Assembly: GCA_002699085.1 (NCBI GenBank)
Contig: PAAR01000007.1
Location: 1-64,000 of the forward strand
DNA: 64,000 bases
Source: Micavibrio sp.
GTDB lineage: Bacteria > Pseudomonadota > Alphaproteobacteria > Micavibrionales > UBA9664
Direction of reading: 5' to 3'
The notes beneath the pieces were generated by a model. It made no database searches. It saw nothing but the letters and a program-made list of their open reading frames with translations, and had not been told where the DNA came from. Both the position numbers and the translations under genes were made by a program. Positions 1-9,911 of this stretch are shown here, in pieces (the first letter of the stretch is position 1; each line of letters starts with the position of its first letter).

Positions 1-1
1 A

Positions 2-808
<807 letters not shown>

Positions 809-1642
809 TCAGGCTGTTTTTTTTGCTTTAGCGTAAGCTTGTGTACCTCGGGTAATAATGACATCGGTCTTTGCCAACGCATCAACCTGATAAGTTTTAT
901 TTTCAGCCTTTAATTGCTTATACAGTGGCTCAAAATCAATATCGGTTTCTTTGTATAATTGCTCAAAGCTATCCAGCGCAAAATAGATTTGTTGGTAATC
1001 ATCAATAATATAGTCGGTTTGCATGATCCGCATCACATCAAATTGCAGACGATTAGGTGATGGATCATCCAGCGCAAAAATTGTTTCCCCTGGTGAAGAC
1101 ACAATCCCTGCCCCATAAATACGCAAACCATTCTTGGTATTCATCAAGCCAAATTCGATGGTATACCAGTAAAGACGTGCAAGATTCTTCACTGTACCGT
1201 GATCCTTAGCCCGTAACCCGCCAAACCCATAAGCCTGCATATGATCGGCATAAACCTGATTATTAAGAAGCGGCACATGCCCGAAAACATCGTGAAAGAC
1301 ATCTGGCTCTTCAATATAATCCAATTGATGTGGCTTACGAATAAAATTCCCCGCTGGAAATTTCTTACGAGATAGCAGTTCAAAAAATGGCTCATCAGGT
1401 ATAAGGCCGGGCACAGCCACGACTTCCCAGCCAGTAGTTTTAGAAAGCTTTTCATTCAAATCATCAAAATTGGGAATGCCTTCAGCTCCGATGTCCAGAT
1501 CATCCATACCTTGAATCAATTCATCACAGGCACGCCCCGGCAATAAGGCACGTTGGCGTTCATACAACCTTTTCCATGTTTGATGTTCTTCAGCCGTATA
1601 GGATGACCAGCCTTGGTCTATAATAAATGCGTCACCTGACAT
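809..1642 (-). CDS. phhA: Phenylalanine 4-monooxygenase
   Basis: DVFHDVFGHVPLL (two Fe-ligand His) and YWYTIEFGL (Glu ligand) motifs of aromatic amino acid hydroxylases. Confidence 0.93.
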   Translation of the reverse strand: MSGDAFIIDQGWSSYTAEEHQTWKRLYERQRALLPGRACDELIQGMDDLDIGAEGIPNFDDLNEKLSKTTGWEVVAVPGLIPDEPFFELLSRKKFPAGNFIRKPHQLDYIEEPDVFHDVFGHVPLLNNQVYADHMQAYGFGGLRAKDHGTVKNLARLYWYTIEFGLMNTKNGLRIYGAGIVSSPGETIFALDDPSPNRLQFDVMRIMQTDYIIDDYQQIYFALDSFEQLYKETDIDFEPLYKQLKAENKTYQVDALAKTDVIITRGTQAYAKAKKTA

Positions 1643-1647
1643 AGAGA

Positions 1648-2385
1648 CTAGTTTTTCTTTCCATCTTCCCAGCGCAAACCATAGCCAAAAGCACGATCCA
1701 TTGACGCATGGTCATGGAAATATTCAGCATGGGGACTAAGACGGATATTCCCATCAACATTTTCTAATGTTGCCAAAGCACAAACGGGCAGATCATCACG
1801 ATAGGCCGATAAATGAAATTTCGTGTCTTGAACACCTGGCACAGACAAGGTCACTTCTGGGTATATATCTTCCCACATATGTGGGCCTTTATAAATATAA
1901 CAATATACTAAAATACGATTGATCTCTGACCAACGAGCACCATTAACCCGCATCACTTCATCAAAACCTTCTGTATCACCTGTGCGTTCATCACCACCAT
2001 GATGAATATAAGGCGGTTCACCAAAAGCGCCGAATAACTCGCCAAAAGCTTGTAAACAGCCACGACGATCACCATTTAGCTCATACAAACAGCCTAAATC
2101 AAGGTCGACCCCTTCTTGGCGCATTTTTTTAAATATCTTATTCAACAAACCTTCTTCACGGATTGTGACTGTATTATTCCAAGACAAACCAATTTCTATT
2201 GTACTGCCGTGAACTACATCAATAGGAATGATTTGTTGGGTAGACTTTCCCATAATGGCGTTCAGCTCTGTATCCATGCCATCTTGCACATGACCGGCTG
2301 CACCAGCACCGCCATGCGAAGACTTTTTAGCCTTACTTTTACTTGCGGCCTTAATTGAGCTAGCCGATAACATTTCTTGAGACAT
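1648..2385 (-). CDS. TerD-family (tellurium resistance/calcium-binding-like) protein
   Basis: IEIGLSWN and DLDLGCLYELNGDRRG match the TerD-family beta-sandwich and acidic Ca-binding signature. Confidence 0.75.
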   Translation of the reverse strand: MSQEMLSASSIKAASKSKAKKSSHGGAGAAGHVQDGMDTELNAIMGKSTQQIIPIDVVHGSTIEIGLSWNNTVTIREEGLLNKIFKKMRQEGVDLDLGCLYELNGDRRGCLQAFGELFGAFGEPPYIHHGGDERTGDTEGFDEVMRVNGARWSEINRILVYCYIYKGPHMWEDIYPEVTLSVPGVQDTKFHLSAYRDDLPVCALATLENVDGNIRLSPHAEYFHDHASMDRAFGYGLRWEDGKKN

Positions 2386-2431
2386 GATAAATTCCTTTTC
2401 TTCTTTTTATCATTAACTTATAAACCATACA

Positions 2432-3019
2432 ATGATGACAACACATGACAAGCCCAGATGTTCATGGGCAAAAATAGGAAAAGATGGCTGGACAGGCTAT
2501 GTTGAATACCATGATACAGAATGGGGTGTGCCCGTCCATGATGATCGCCATTTATTTGAGATGCTTATATTAGAAGGCGCACAGGCTGGTTTGAGTTGGG
2601 AAACAGTATTAAAAAAGCGAGAAGCCTACCGACAGGCATTTGATAATTTTGATGTAAAAAAAGTCGCCCAGTATGACGAGAAAAAGATCGAAGCGCTCCT
2701 CAATAATGCAGGCATCATTCGTAACAAACTTAAAATCCGCTCTGCTATTCGTAATGCCAAAGTTTATATAGAGATTCAAAAAGAATTCGGCTCCTTTGAC
2801 ACGTATCTTTGGTCTTATGTTGATGGAAAGCCGCTTAACAATAAACTTAAATCAATGGCTGATATCCCTGTCTCAACAAAAATTAGCGACGCCATTTCAA
2901 AAGACCTCAAGAAACGTGGTATGAATTTTGTGGGTTCAACGATCATCTACGCCTATATGCAAGCGGTGGGGCTGGTTAACGACCACATTCAGACGTGCTT
3001 TAGAAGAGAGGATATATAA
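2432..3019 (+). CDS. tag: DNA-3-methyladenine glycosylase I
   Basis: RCSWAK...YHDTEWGVPVHDDRHLFEMLILEGAQAGLSWETVLKKREAYRQAF and MNFVGSTIIYAYMQAVGLVNDH motifs. Confidence 0.95.
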   Translation: MMTTHDKPRCSWAKIGKDGWTGYVEYHDTEWGVPVHDDRHLFEMLILEGAQAGLSWETVLKKREAYRQAFDNFDVKKVAQYDEKKIEALLNNAGIIRNKLKIRSAIRNAKVYIEIQKEFGSFDTYLWSYVDGKPLNNKLKSMADIPVSTKISDAISKDLKKRGMNFVGSTIIYAYMQAVGLVNDHIQTCFRREDI

Positions 3020-3021
3020 CA

Positions 3022-3465
3022 ATGCTTCTATTACAATTTGCCCTAGGAACATTAATAATTCTAAGTACAGTGATTATTCATGCTTTATTTTTAACGAATA
3101 TATTTGAGTTAATTGAACGTATATCCCCTCTCATTTTCAAACTCACCAAACGCTTTTGGCTGGCTATTCTCATGGTTATTGCTGTCTGGCTCGTTTTTGT
3201 AGCTCATATAGTCGAAATATGGATATGGGCTGGATTTTATCTCTCATTAGATGAGTTTAATTCATTTAGTGATGCCTTGTATTTTTCTACCTCTACATTC
3301 ACCACAGTTGGCTATGGCGACATCGTTCTTAGCGAAAAATGGCGGCTAATAAGTTCTTTCCAAGCTGCGAATGGTTTTATCCTCTTTGGCTGGTCGACAG
3401 CCTTCATTTTTGAAATCATGTCAAAACTTTACAAAGACGAAAAAATTCGTAAAACAGGCATATGA
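3022..3465 (+). CDS. Two-TM potassium-channel-like ion channel
   Basis: Hydrophobic helices flanking the selectivity filter TTVGYGD. Confidence 0.85.
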   Translation: MLLLQFALGTLIILSTVIIHALFLTNIFELIERISPLIFKLTKRFWLAILMVIAVWLVFVAHIVEIWIWAGFYLSLDEFNSFSDALYFSTSTFTTVGYGDIVLSEKWRLISSFQAANGFILFGWSTAFIFEIMSKLYKDEKIRKTGI

Positions 3466-4169
3466 AAACCTACAGAGTCCTGAAAGATATTGTCTTTAAA
3501 ACGGATGCCGAAACAGGCACGCCTATTCTCACCTCCCAGCCGCTCGATGATATTGATACATTATGTTTGGAATATCTAATTGAACAAAAACAACATGGAA
3601 AAACGCTCCATTGTCTTGATATCGGCGGTGGAGCAGGTAAACATGCTATTCGTATCGCCCAAGCAGGGCACAAGGCGACATTAATTGATCGTGATGACCC
3701 TTCTCATTACATTCAGGAAGTAGTTGATGCTGGAGTCATAAAAAGCGATCAAATCACCCTTATTCAAAATCAATTCAACGCCATAGACGTCAAGAAAGAC
3801 TTAGCGCCTTATGATCTGATCTATTCACAACGAGCCCTTAATTATATGCCCTATACTGAATTGATGGCCTTTATGAAAGAATTAACCACATATTTACCAC
3901 AAGGCGGGCGTTTTTATATCTCTGTCTCTGGCTATGATAATGAATTTGGAAAAAGCTTTCCACTACGTGATAAAACCCTGCCCGAGCGTTATGGCTATGT
4001 CACGGATGACATGAAAATAAAACATAATATTCAGGATAAAACGCTCGTAATAAAACTCGAAGAAATGATCGATATTATGAAAGAATTAGGCTATAGCATT
4101 CTTTATACAAATGTCACAACTTTCGGAAATGTGAAACTGGTTGGTGAGAAATCACTGCACATAAGTTAA
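3462..4169 (+). CDS. Class I SAM-dependent methyltransferase
   Basis: Motif I LHCLDIGGGAGKHAIRIA; start overlaps the end of the upstream ion channel gene. Confidence 0.8.
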   Translation: MKTYRVLKDIVFKTDAETGTPILTSQPLDDIDTLCLEYLIEQKQHGKTLHCLDIGGGAGKHAIRIAQAGHKATLIDRDDPSHYIQEVVDAGVIKSDQITLIQNQFNAIDVKKDLAPYDLIYSQRALNYMPYTELMAFMKELTTYLPQGGRFYISVSGYDNEFGKSFPLRDKTLPERYGYVTDDMKIKHNIQDKTLVIKLEEMIDIMKELGYSILYTNVTTFGNVKLVGEKSLHIS

Positions 4170-4679
4170 TCTTAGACCCCAAAAATCGCTCTTATGCTTA
4201 CTTGTCATGCGATCAATTTCACGATCTCCCGTGCTGGTATTAATATCCATTTGATCTACCTCAAGAAATATACCATTCTCAAATTTATATCCGACGGTAC
4301 CTTCATCTATAAGAGTTTCTCCGATTTGTGCCCAGCCTGTCTTTCTGGTTTCTCTTCGCGTTCTTTGCTCTTCTAAATCTCTTTGTTCATCTGTTTTTGG
4401 TTGAATACGATAATACAATCCTTCTTGCAGATTGATTGGTAAATTAATGCTCGGATCGTAACTAACAACAGGTCTATTGGCGTCTATAGGTGCGACCTTA
4501 TCAAAAACCATTTGAGGGCTTTTCTCAGAATTATACGACTTTACTGGATTTGGAGACCCTTGAAGCATGAAATATGACGGATCTGGAGATATATCGGACA
4601 AAGTTTCTGATTGCTGTGCTTGAGATGAGAGTGCAGTGACAAATGCAAAAGCACCCATAGCTAAACTTTTATATACCAT
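4152..4679 (-). CDS. Hypothetical secreted/periplasmic protein
   Basis: ORF with N-terminal signal peptide (MVYKSLAMGAFAFVTALSSQAQ). The internal ATG at 4679 has an SD-like GGGAGA. Confidence 0.6.
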   Translation of the reverse strand: MVYKSLAMGAFAFVTALSSQAQQSETLSDISPDPSYFMLQGSPNPVKSYNSEKSPQMVFDKVAPIDANRPVVSYDPSINLPINLQEGLYYRIQPKTDEQRDLEEQRTRRETRKTGWAQIGETLIDEGTVGYKFENGIFLEVDQMDINTSTGDREIDRMTSKHKSDFWGLRLTYVQ

Positions 4680-4797
4680 ATTAATATCTCCCATTATGGA
4701 ATTTAGCATAAAATAATTTTTTCGACAAATTTAAGCTTTGCCTCACTGCACAAAGATGCTTATATTGCCCTCTAAAATGATAAAAAAGGGGTGTAAA

Positions 4798-5622
4798 ATG
4801 ACACAAACAACAGATATCTATGTAATCGGTGACTATGGTGACCATTTAGCGTTTAACGAAGTACACATGCGCCTTTCAGCCGCTATGGAAGGGACGAATT
4901 TCCGCTTCATCGACCAGAATGTACCTGCCTTTGACACAGTATCCACAGGTTTTTGTTTGGCACAGCTTGCAATGAACGTCCCGAGCACGCCAGAAGGCTT
5001 TGCAAAAAGGACAAAATTCTTCGTCAATACAGCGCCAAGAAAAGACGATCCAAAAGCCCGTGTTAAATGTGAAGGCGAAGCACTGGTTTACTTCAAACTT
5101 TATAACGGCGTTGAAGGTGTTGTCGTTAATTCTGGTTATTCGCTTTCTTTCATAAAAGAAGCATGCGTTGAGATCCGTGCTATCAATATTGGCAAAGAGG
5201 GCTCGCAATTCCGTTCACGTGATATTTTCCCAATCGCCTTTGGAAAATTATTTAATGATAATGAAGATATTTTAGGCGCAGATATTAAAAGCGATATCCC
5301 TGATTACCCAAAAGACACCGTTGTATGGACAGATGGCTACGGCAATTTAAAATGCTCGCTTGATCCAGATACATTCAACAGTCATATGGATGAGCACGTA
5401 AAACTCTACATCAACCAATATCCTATCTTTGGTAAAATTGCCGCTGGTATTTTTGGTGTAGAAGATGGTGAATTCTGTGTATCAACAGGGTCTTCTGGAT
5501 GGCCATTGCCAAATGGCAAAGAAGTCCGTTTTGTTGAGATTATCCGCCGTGGTGGTAATGCCGCCGAGACAGTTAATTTCCCACATTCAGGTAAAAAAAT
5601 AGATTGGTCTATCGTTAAATGA
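4798..5622 (+). CDS. Divergent DUF62 / SAM hydroxide adenosyltransferase-like protein
   Basis: By eye, GDYGDHLAFNEVHMRLSAAMEG..FRFIDQNVPAFDTVSTGFCLAQLA and RSRDIFPIAFGKLF align with the DUF62 N-terminal and (HG)RDIFAPVA segments. SD aagggg upstream of ATG 4798. Confidence 0.5.
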   Translation: MTQTTDIYVIGDYGDHLAFNEVHMRLSAAMEGTNFRFIDQNVPAFDTVSTGFCLAQLAMNVPSTPEGFAKRTKFFVNTAPRKDDPKARVKCEGEALVYFKLYNGVEGVVVNSGYSLSFIKEACVEIRAINIGKEGSQFRSRDIFPIAFGKLFNDNEDILGADIKSDIPDYPKDTVVWTDGYGNLKCSLDPDTFNSHMDEHVKLYINQYPIFGKIAAGIFGVEDGEFCVSTGSSGWPLPNGKEVRFVEIIRRGGNAAETVNFPHSGKKIDWSIVK

Positions 5623-5636
5623 CATCGTGAAATGTC

Positions 5637-5657
5637 ATCCTGAATTTATTTCAGGAT
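5637..5657. repeat. Palindromic intergenic element ATCCTGAA-N5-TTCAGGAT (REP-like or bidirectional terminator)
   Basis: Perfect 8-bp inverted repeat in the convergent gap between the DUF62-like gene and dnaQ. Confidence 0.6.
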
Positions 5658-6353
5658 CTAATCCGCTTGCTTTTTCCAAATAGGATCCGTTAACTCTTCC
5701 AAAAGAGCGGCATGCGCCTGCTTTTCCTGTTCTGATATTTCAAAAATACGTGGCTCTCTAAAGTCACGTTTTTTAAGCAATGTAACAGTTGGGTCACCTC
5801 TGGAATCAACCCCTTCAGCAGCTAAAGTTAGACCATGCTGACGGCCACCAATTAACTCTAAATACACTTCTGCGAGTAACTCAGAGTCAAGCAAAGCACC
5901 ATGAAGCGTTCTATTGCTATTATCAATTTCAAAGCGGCGGCATAGCGCATCCAACGAGGCGGGAGAGCCTGGGAATTTCTTACGCGCTATGGTCAATGTG
6001 TCAATCACACGTCTTTTATCTAAAGATGGAAAGCCACAGGCTGCAAGTTCCGCATTCATAAAACCCATATCAAAATCAGCATTATGGGCGATCAACTTGG
6101 CATCAGGGCCGATAAAGTCTAAGAAATCTGTGACAATCTCAGCAAAAGTTGGCTTATCTTTCAAAAAATCTTCGTTTAAACCATGTACCGCAACCGCCTC
6201 AGCAGGCACATCACGTTCTGGGTTGATATATTGGTGATAGGTACGGCCAGACGGCATATGGTCAATCAACTCGACACAGCCAATTTCAACCAACTTATCC
6301 CCCTCTAAAGGCTTAATCCCCGTTGTCTCTGTATCAAAAACAATCTCACGCAT
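5658..6353 (-). CDS. dnaQ: DNA polymerase III epsilon subunit (3'-5' exonuclease)
   Basis: MREIVFDTETTGI...LIAHNADFDMGFMNAEL...HGALLDSELLAEVYLEL exonuclease motifs. Confidence 0.95.
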   Translation of the reverse strand: MREIVFDTETTGIKPLEGDKLVEIGCVELIDHMPSGRTYHQYINPERDVPAEAVAVHGLNEDFLKDKPTFAEIVTDFLDFIGPDAKLIAHNADFDMGFMNAELAACGFPSLDKRRVIDTLTIARKKFPGSPASLDALCRRFEIDNSNRTLHGALLDSELLAEVYLELIGGRQHGLTLAAEGVDSRGDPTVTLLKKRDFREPRIFEISEQEKQAHAALLEELTDPIWKKQAD

Positions 6354-6374
6354 TACTTTTTTCCTATCCTGCTT

Positions 6375-6419
6375 CCCCCGTGTAAACGGGGGTCTAAAAG
6401 ATCCCCGCTTTTGCGGGGA
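6375..6419. repeat. Two tandem GC-rich hairpins (CCCCCGT-GTAA-ACGGGGG and TCCCCGC-TTTT-GCGGGGA)
   Basis: Two perfect 7-bp inverted repeats with 4-nt loops, about 20 nt upstream of the dnaQ start codon. Confidence 0.75.
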
Positions 6420-6437
6420 ATACATTCTTGTATTATC

Positions 6438-7067
6438 CTATAAAAAGCTCTTCGCTTTGGCCATCACAGAGTCAAACATATCCTCGGTTAAACGCCCTGT
6501 ATTCACATTATAGCGAGAGCAGTGATAAGAACTAACCAAAATAAGGCCATTGGGTAGTTTGTTTACTTGCTCATGCCCGAATGGATAATCTTTGATCTTT
6601 AATCCTAAAACTTTCAACACAGCCACATGAGCAATACAGCCTAAAACGAACAAAACTTTTAAATTTGGCATAGAAGTCATTTCTTCAATCAAGAACGGAC
6701 GACAATTATTTTCCTCTTCACCAATTGGTTTGTTTTGAGGTGGCACACAACGCACGGCATTTGTGATACGGGCATTGGTTAATTCAACCCCGTCATCAGG
6801 ACGAGATTTAAAAATACCTGTGCCAAAACCATGTCTTAAAAGGGCTGGGTACAATACATCACCCGCATAATCCCCTGTGAAAGGGCGGCCTGTAAAATTG
6901 GCTCCTTTAAGCCCTGGCGCCAAGCCAACCACAAGCATTTTTGCTGTTATCGGTCCAAAAGAAGGAACAGCGCCATTATATTTATCAGGAAATTTTGCTT
7001 GAGATTCTCGGCGATACGCCACTAATCGTGGGCAAAGCTGACAATCTTTCGGCGGGTTCTTGAACAT
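6438..7067 (-). CDS. Uracil-DNA glycosylase family protein (family 5/UdgB-like)
   Basis: CQLCPRLVAYRRE Fe-S Cys motif, VVGLAPGLKGANFTGRPFTGD, and C-terminal SSYHCSRYNVNTGRL. Confidence 0.88.
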   Translation of the reverse strand: MFKNPPKDCQLCPRLVAYRRESQAKFPDKYNGAVPSFGPITAKMLVVGLAPGLKGANFTGRPFTGDYAGDVLYPALLRHGFGTGIFKSRPDDGVELTNARITNAVRCVPPQNKPIGEEENNCRPFLIEEMTSMPNLKVLFVLGCIAHVAVLKVLGLKIKDYPFGHEQVNKLPNGLILVSSYHCSRYNVNTGRLTEDMFDSVMAKAKSFL

Positions 7068-8008
7068 TATAGCGTTGATAAAAACGTATCTATCTGTTCT
7101 GCTGTACCAATGGCTTGTGCGTCAATATCAGGCTCAATACGCTTAACCAAGCCACATAATACTTTACCAGCACCAATCTCAAGAACCTTATCAACGCCTT
7201 TCGTTTTCATATATATCACAGATTCACGCCATCTAACTGTCCCTGTGATTTGCTCAACTAATAATTGGCGAATTTGGCTGGGGTCTGTCACAGTCGAGGC
7301 CGTCACATTAGCAATGACTGGTACGGTTGGTGGACGGAAATCAACATCAGCCAAAGCTGTTGCCATTTCTTGTGCCGCCGGAGCCATTAAACGGCAATGA
7401 AACGGTGCGCTGACAGGTAGTTCAATCGCCCGCTTGGCACCAGCTTCTGTCGCCAGTGTAATCGCTTTTGCCACTGCACCCGCATGGCCAGATATAACAA
7501 CCTGACCATTCGAATTATCATTGGCCGCTTCACAAATATCCTCATTCGATGCCGCTTCCGTGATCTTTTTCACATCATCAAAATCAAGCCCTAAAATAGC
7601 GGCCATTGCCCCTTGGCCAACGGGTACAGCACGCTGCATCGCTTGACCACGCAATTTCAATAGCTTTGCGGTAATATCTAACTCTAAAGATTGAGCTGCC
7701 GTCAATGCGGCATATTCACCCAAAGAATGTCCCGCCACAAAATTGGCTTGTTGTGATAATTCAAACTTACCTTGACCCCGTAATACATTCATCACCGCCA
7801 TCGACATAGCCATCAATGCAGGTTGTGTATTTTCAGTTAAATTAAGGTCTGTTGCTTCGCCTTCAAACATCATTTTTGATAGCTTTTGTTTTAAGGCATC
7901 ATCAACCATTTCAAAGGTTTCACGGGCTTCTTGGAAATTCTCATATAAATCTTTACCCATACCAATAAATTGGCTGCCTTGGCCGGGGAATATAAATGCG
8001 GTTGTCAT
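7067..8008 (-). CDS. fabD: Malonyl-CoA:ACP S-malonyltransferase
   Basis: FIFPGQGSQFIGMGKDL, GHSLGEYAAL and SAPFHCRLM motifs. Confidence 0.96.
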   Translation of the reverse strand: MTTAFIFPGQGSQFIGMGKDLYENFQEARETFEMVDDALKQKLSKMMFEGEATDLNLTENTQPALMAMSMAVMNVLRGQGKFELSQQANFVAGHSLGEYAALTAAQSLELDITAKLLKLRGQAMQRAVPVGQGAMAAILGLDFDDVKKITEAASNEDICEAANDNSNGQVVISGHAGAVAKAITLATEAGAKRAIELPVSAPFHCRLMAPAAQEMATALADVDFRPPTVPVIANVTASTVTDPSQIRQLLVEQITGTVRWRESVIYMKTKGVDKVLEIGAGKVLCGLVKRIEPDIDAQAIGTAEQIDTFLSTL

Positions 8009-8063
8009 TGTTATCTCTCCTTATTATGTGTTATAGGTAATGGCTTAAAAGCCCAAGGTCAAG

Positions 8064-8609
8064 ATGCAGATTAAACCAATAGAACAAGCCAGTCCTGAAG
8101 AAATAGCAGGTATTTTTGTTGAGAGCTGGAAACAAGGCTATCGTGGCCTTGCCAGTGATGCCTATCTTGATGCGCTGACTATTGAGGAGCTTGTAGAAAA
8201 ATGGGAAAGCTGGCTAGAGATTGTCCAACCTGGCTATGTCGCCGTGGTTGATGGTAAGGCCGCAGGTTTTATCTCTTGTGGCCCTGTACGTACCAGACCC
8301 CCTGGCGATAAAGGAATTATACCACTTTATGCATGGGAAATTTACGCACTTTACGTGCATCCGGATTACTGGCGCCAAGGCATTGCCAAAGCGCTAATGA
8401 ACCGCATTGCGGAAGACCTAAGCGAAAAACGCAGCCGATCTCTTATTTTATGGGTTATAAAAAACAATAAACGTGCTATGCCTTTCTACGAGAAACTTGG
8501 TGGCCAACGTATTGGCAAAAAAAGACTAGAAATCGGTGGTATGACGGTAGATGAATCTGCCCTTGGCTGGCGAGATACAAATACTATCTTAGAGAAAGTA
8601 AAATTATGA
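8064..8609 (+). CDS. GNAT-family N-acetyltransferase
   Basis: IYALYVHPDYWRQGIAKALMNRIAE acetyl-CoA binding motif. Confidence 0.88.
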   Translation: MQIKPIEQASPEEIAGIFVESWKQGYRGLASDAYLDALTIEELVEKWESWLEIVQPGYVAVVDGKAAGFISCGPVRTRPPGDKGIIPLYAWEIYALYVHPDYWRQGIAKALMNRIAEDLSEKRSRSLILWVIKNNKRAMPFYEKLGGQRIGKKRLEIGGMTVDESALGWRDTNTILEKVKL

Positions 8610-9907
8610 CCCCTGCAGCCCGTATCGCTGGACTTATAGATTTATTAGAACAAGTATTCACATGGCGTTTACCCGTAGATGTCACTGCAGGCGATTGGTT
8701 TCGTAATAAAAAATATATAGGCAGCAAAGACCGCTCCGAAATTGCTGAACGTCTATACCGTATTATGCGCCATAAAGCACGTTATAGCTGGCATTTAGCG
8801 CAAAGTAAGATGGCAGAAACACCACGTAATTTTGCGATTATTGATTGTGCCTTTCACGATGAGAAACCTGAAGAGCGTCTATTTTCTGGTGGTGGCAAAT
8901 ATGCCGTGGATGGATTATCCCCTGAAGAAACAAAACTTCTACACAAGCATCTTGGCCAAGACATTGAGACTAAAGACATGCCCTTGGACGTTCAATTAGA
9001 AGCCCCAGAATGGGCGGCAGAAATGCTAAAAAGACGCTTTGGCAAAAACTACGAGCCTGAAATGCGTGCCATGCAAACAATGGCACCACTTGATATTCGT
9101 GTAAATACTATCGGTACAACTATAGAAGCAGCCATGGGGTCACTACATAAAGACGGTGTACGTGTGCAGCGTACGCATTATGCCCCGCATGGTTTAAGGG
9201 TTGAGGGCAAAGCATATCTTGCAAAAACAAAGGCTTTTTCTAAGGGTCATGTTGAAATTCAAGATGAAGGCTCGCAGATGATCGCTGCGCTTTGTGGCGT
9301 CAAATCTGGAATGCGGGTACTTGATTATTGTGCTGGTGGGGGCGGCAAAACATTGGCGCTGGCTGCGCAAATGGGAAATAAGGGTTCAATCGTTGCCACG
9401 GACATGGATGAACGTCGCTTAGAGCGAGGTCGTAAACGGTATCGCAAAGCGCATATCCATAATGTTGAACTAAAATGCTTAAAAGATGAAAAGACCCAGA
9501 AATGGTTTAAACGTCAAAAAGAAACATTTGATGTTGTATTGGTGGACGCACCTTGCTCATCTTCTGGGACATGGCGGCGCAACCCAGAACTTCGCTGGCA
9601 TTTTTATGGCCCTTCATTAGATGAGATCAAGGCATTACAAACAGATATTCTAAACCGTGTCGGCAAAGCCGTCAAAAAAGGTGGTCGTTTAGTCTATGCA
9701 ACCTGCTCACTCTTTGAAGAAGAAAATGAAGCTCAGATTAAGGCATTCCTTGACGTTAACCCTGACTTTAAAGTATTGCCAGTGCAACAAGCGTGGGCTG
9801 ATATGGGTTTTGATACCCAATGCCCTGATACAGGTGATTTTATGAAGTTAAGCCCTGCCGCCCATGGCACTGACGGTTTTTTCACTGCAATTTTAGAGAA
9901 AAAATAG
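8606..9907 (+). CDS. RsmB/NOP-family rRNA (cytosine-5-)-methyltransferase
   Basis: VLDYCAGGGGKTLALAA motif I, DVVLVDAPCSSSGTWRRNPE and LVYATCSLFEEENE catalytic motifs. Confidence 0.92.
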   Translation: MTPAARIAGLIDLLEQVFTWRLPVDVTAGDWFRNKKYIGSKDRSEIAERLYRIMRHKARYSWHLAQSKMAETPRNFAIIDCAFHDEKPEERLFSGGGKYAVDGLSPEETKLLHKHLGQDIETKDMPLDVQLEAPEWAAEMLKRRFGKNYEPEMRAMQTMAPLDIRVNTIGTTIEAAMGSLHKDGVRVQRTHYAPHGLRVEGKAYLAKTKAFSKGHVEIQDEGSQMIAALCGVKSGMRVLDYCAGGGGKTLALAAQMGNKGSIVATDMDERRLERGRKRYRKAHIHNVELKCLKDEKTQKWFKRQKETFDVVLVDAPCSSSGTWRRNPELRWHFYGPSLDEIKALQTDILNRVGKAVKKGGRLVYATCSLFEEENEAQIKAFLDVNPDFKVLPVQQAWADMGFDTQCPDTGDFMKLSPAAHGTDGFFTAILEKK

Positions 9908-9911
9908 ATGC

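Noticed and set aside
1189-1455. 88-aa ORF antisense-frame inside phhA, and many similar shadow ORFs in the track (e.g. 20163..20537, 23477..23806, 30480..30794, 39515..39859)
   Set aside because: They lie inside well-supported genes in other frames, with low-complexity or basic compositions and no family signatures.
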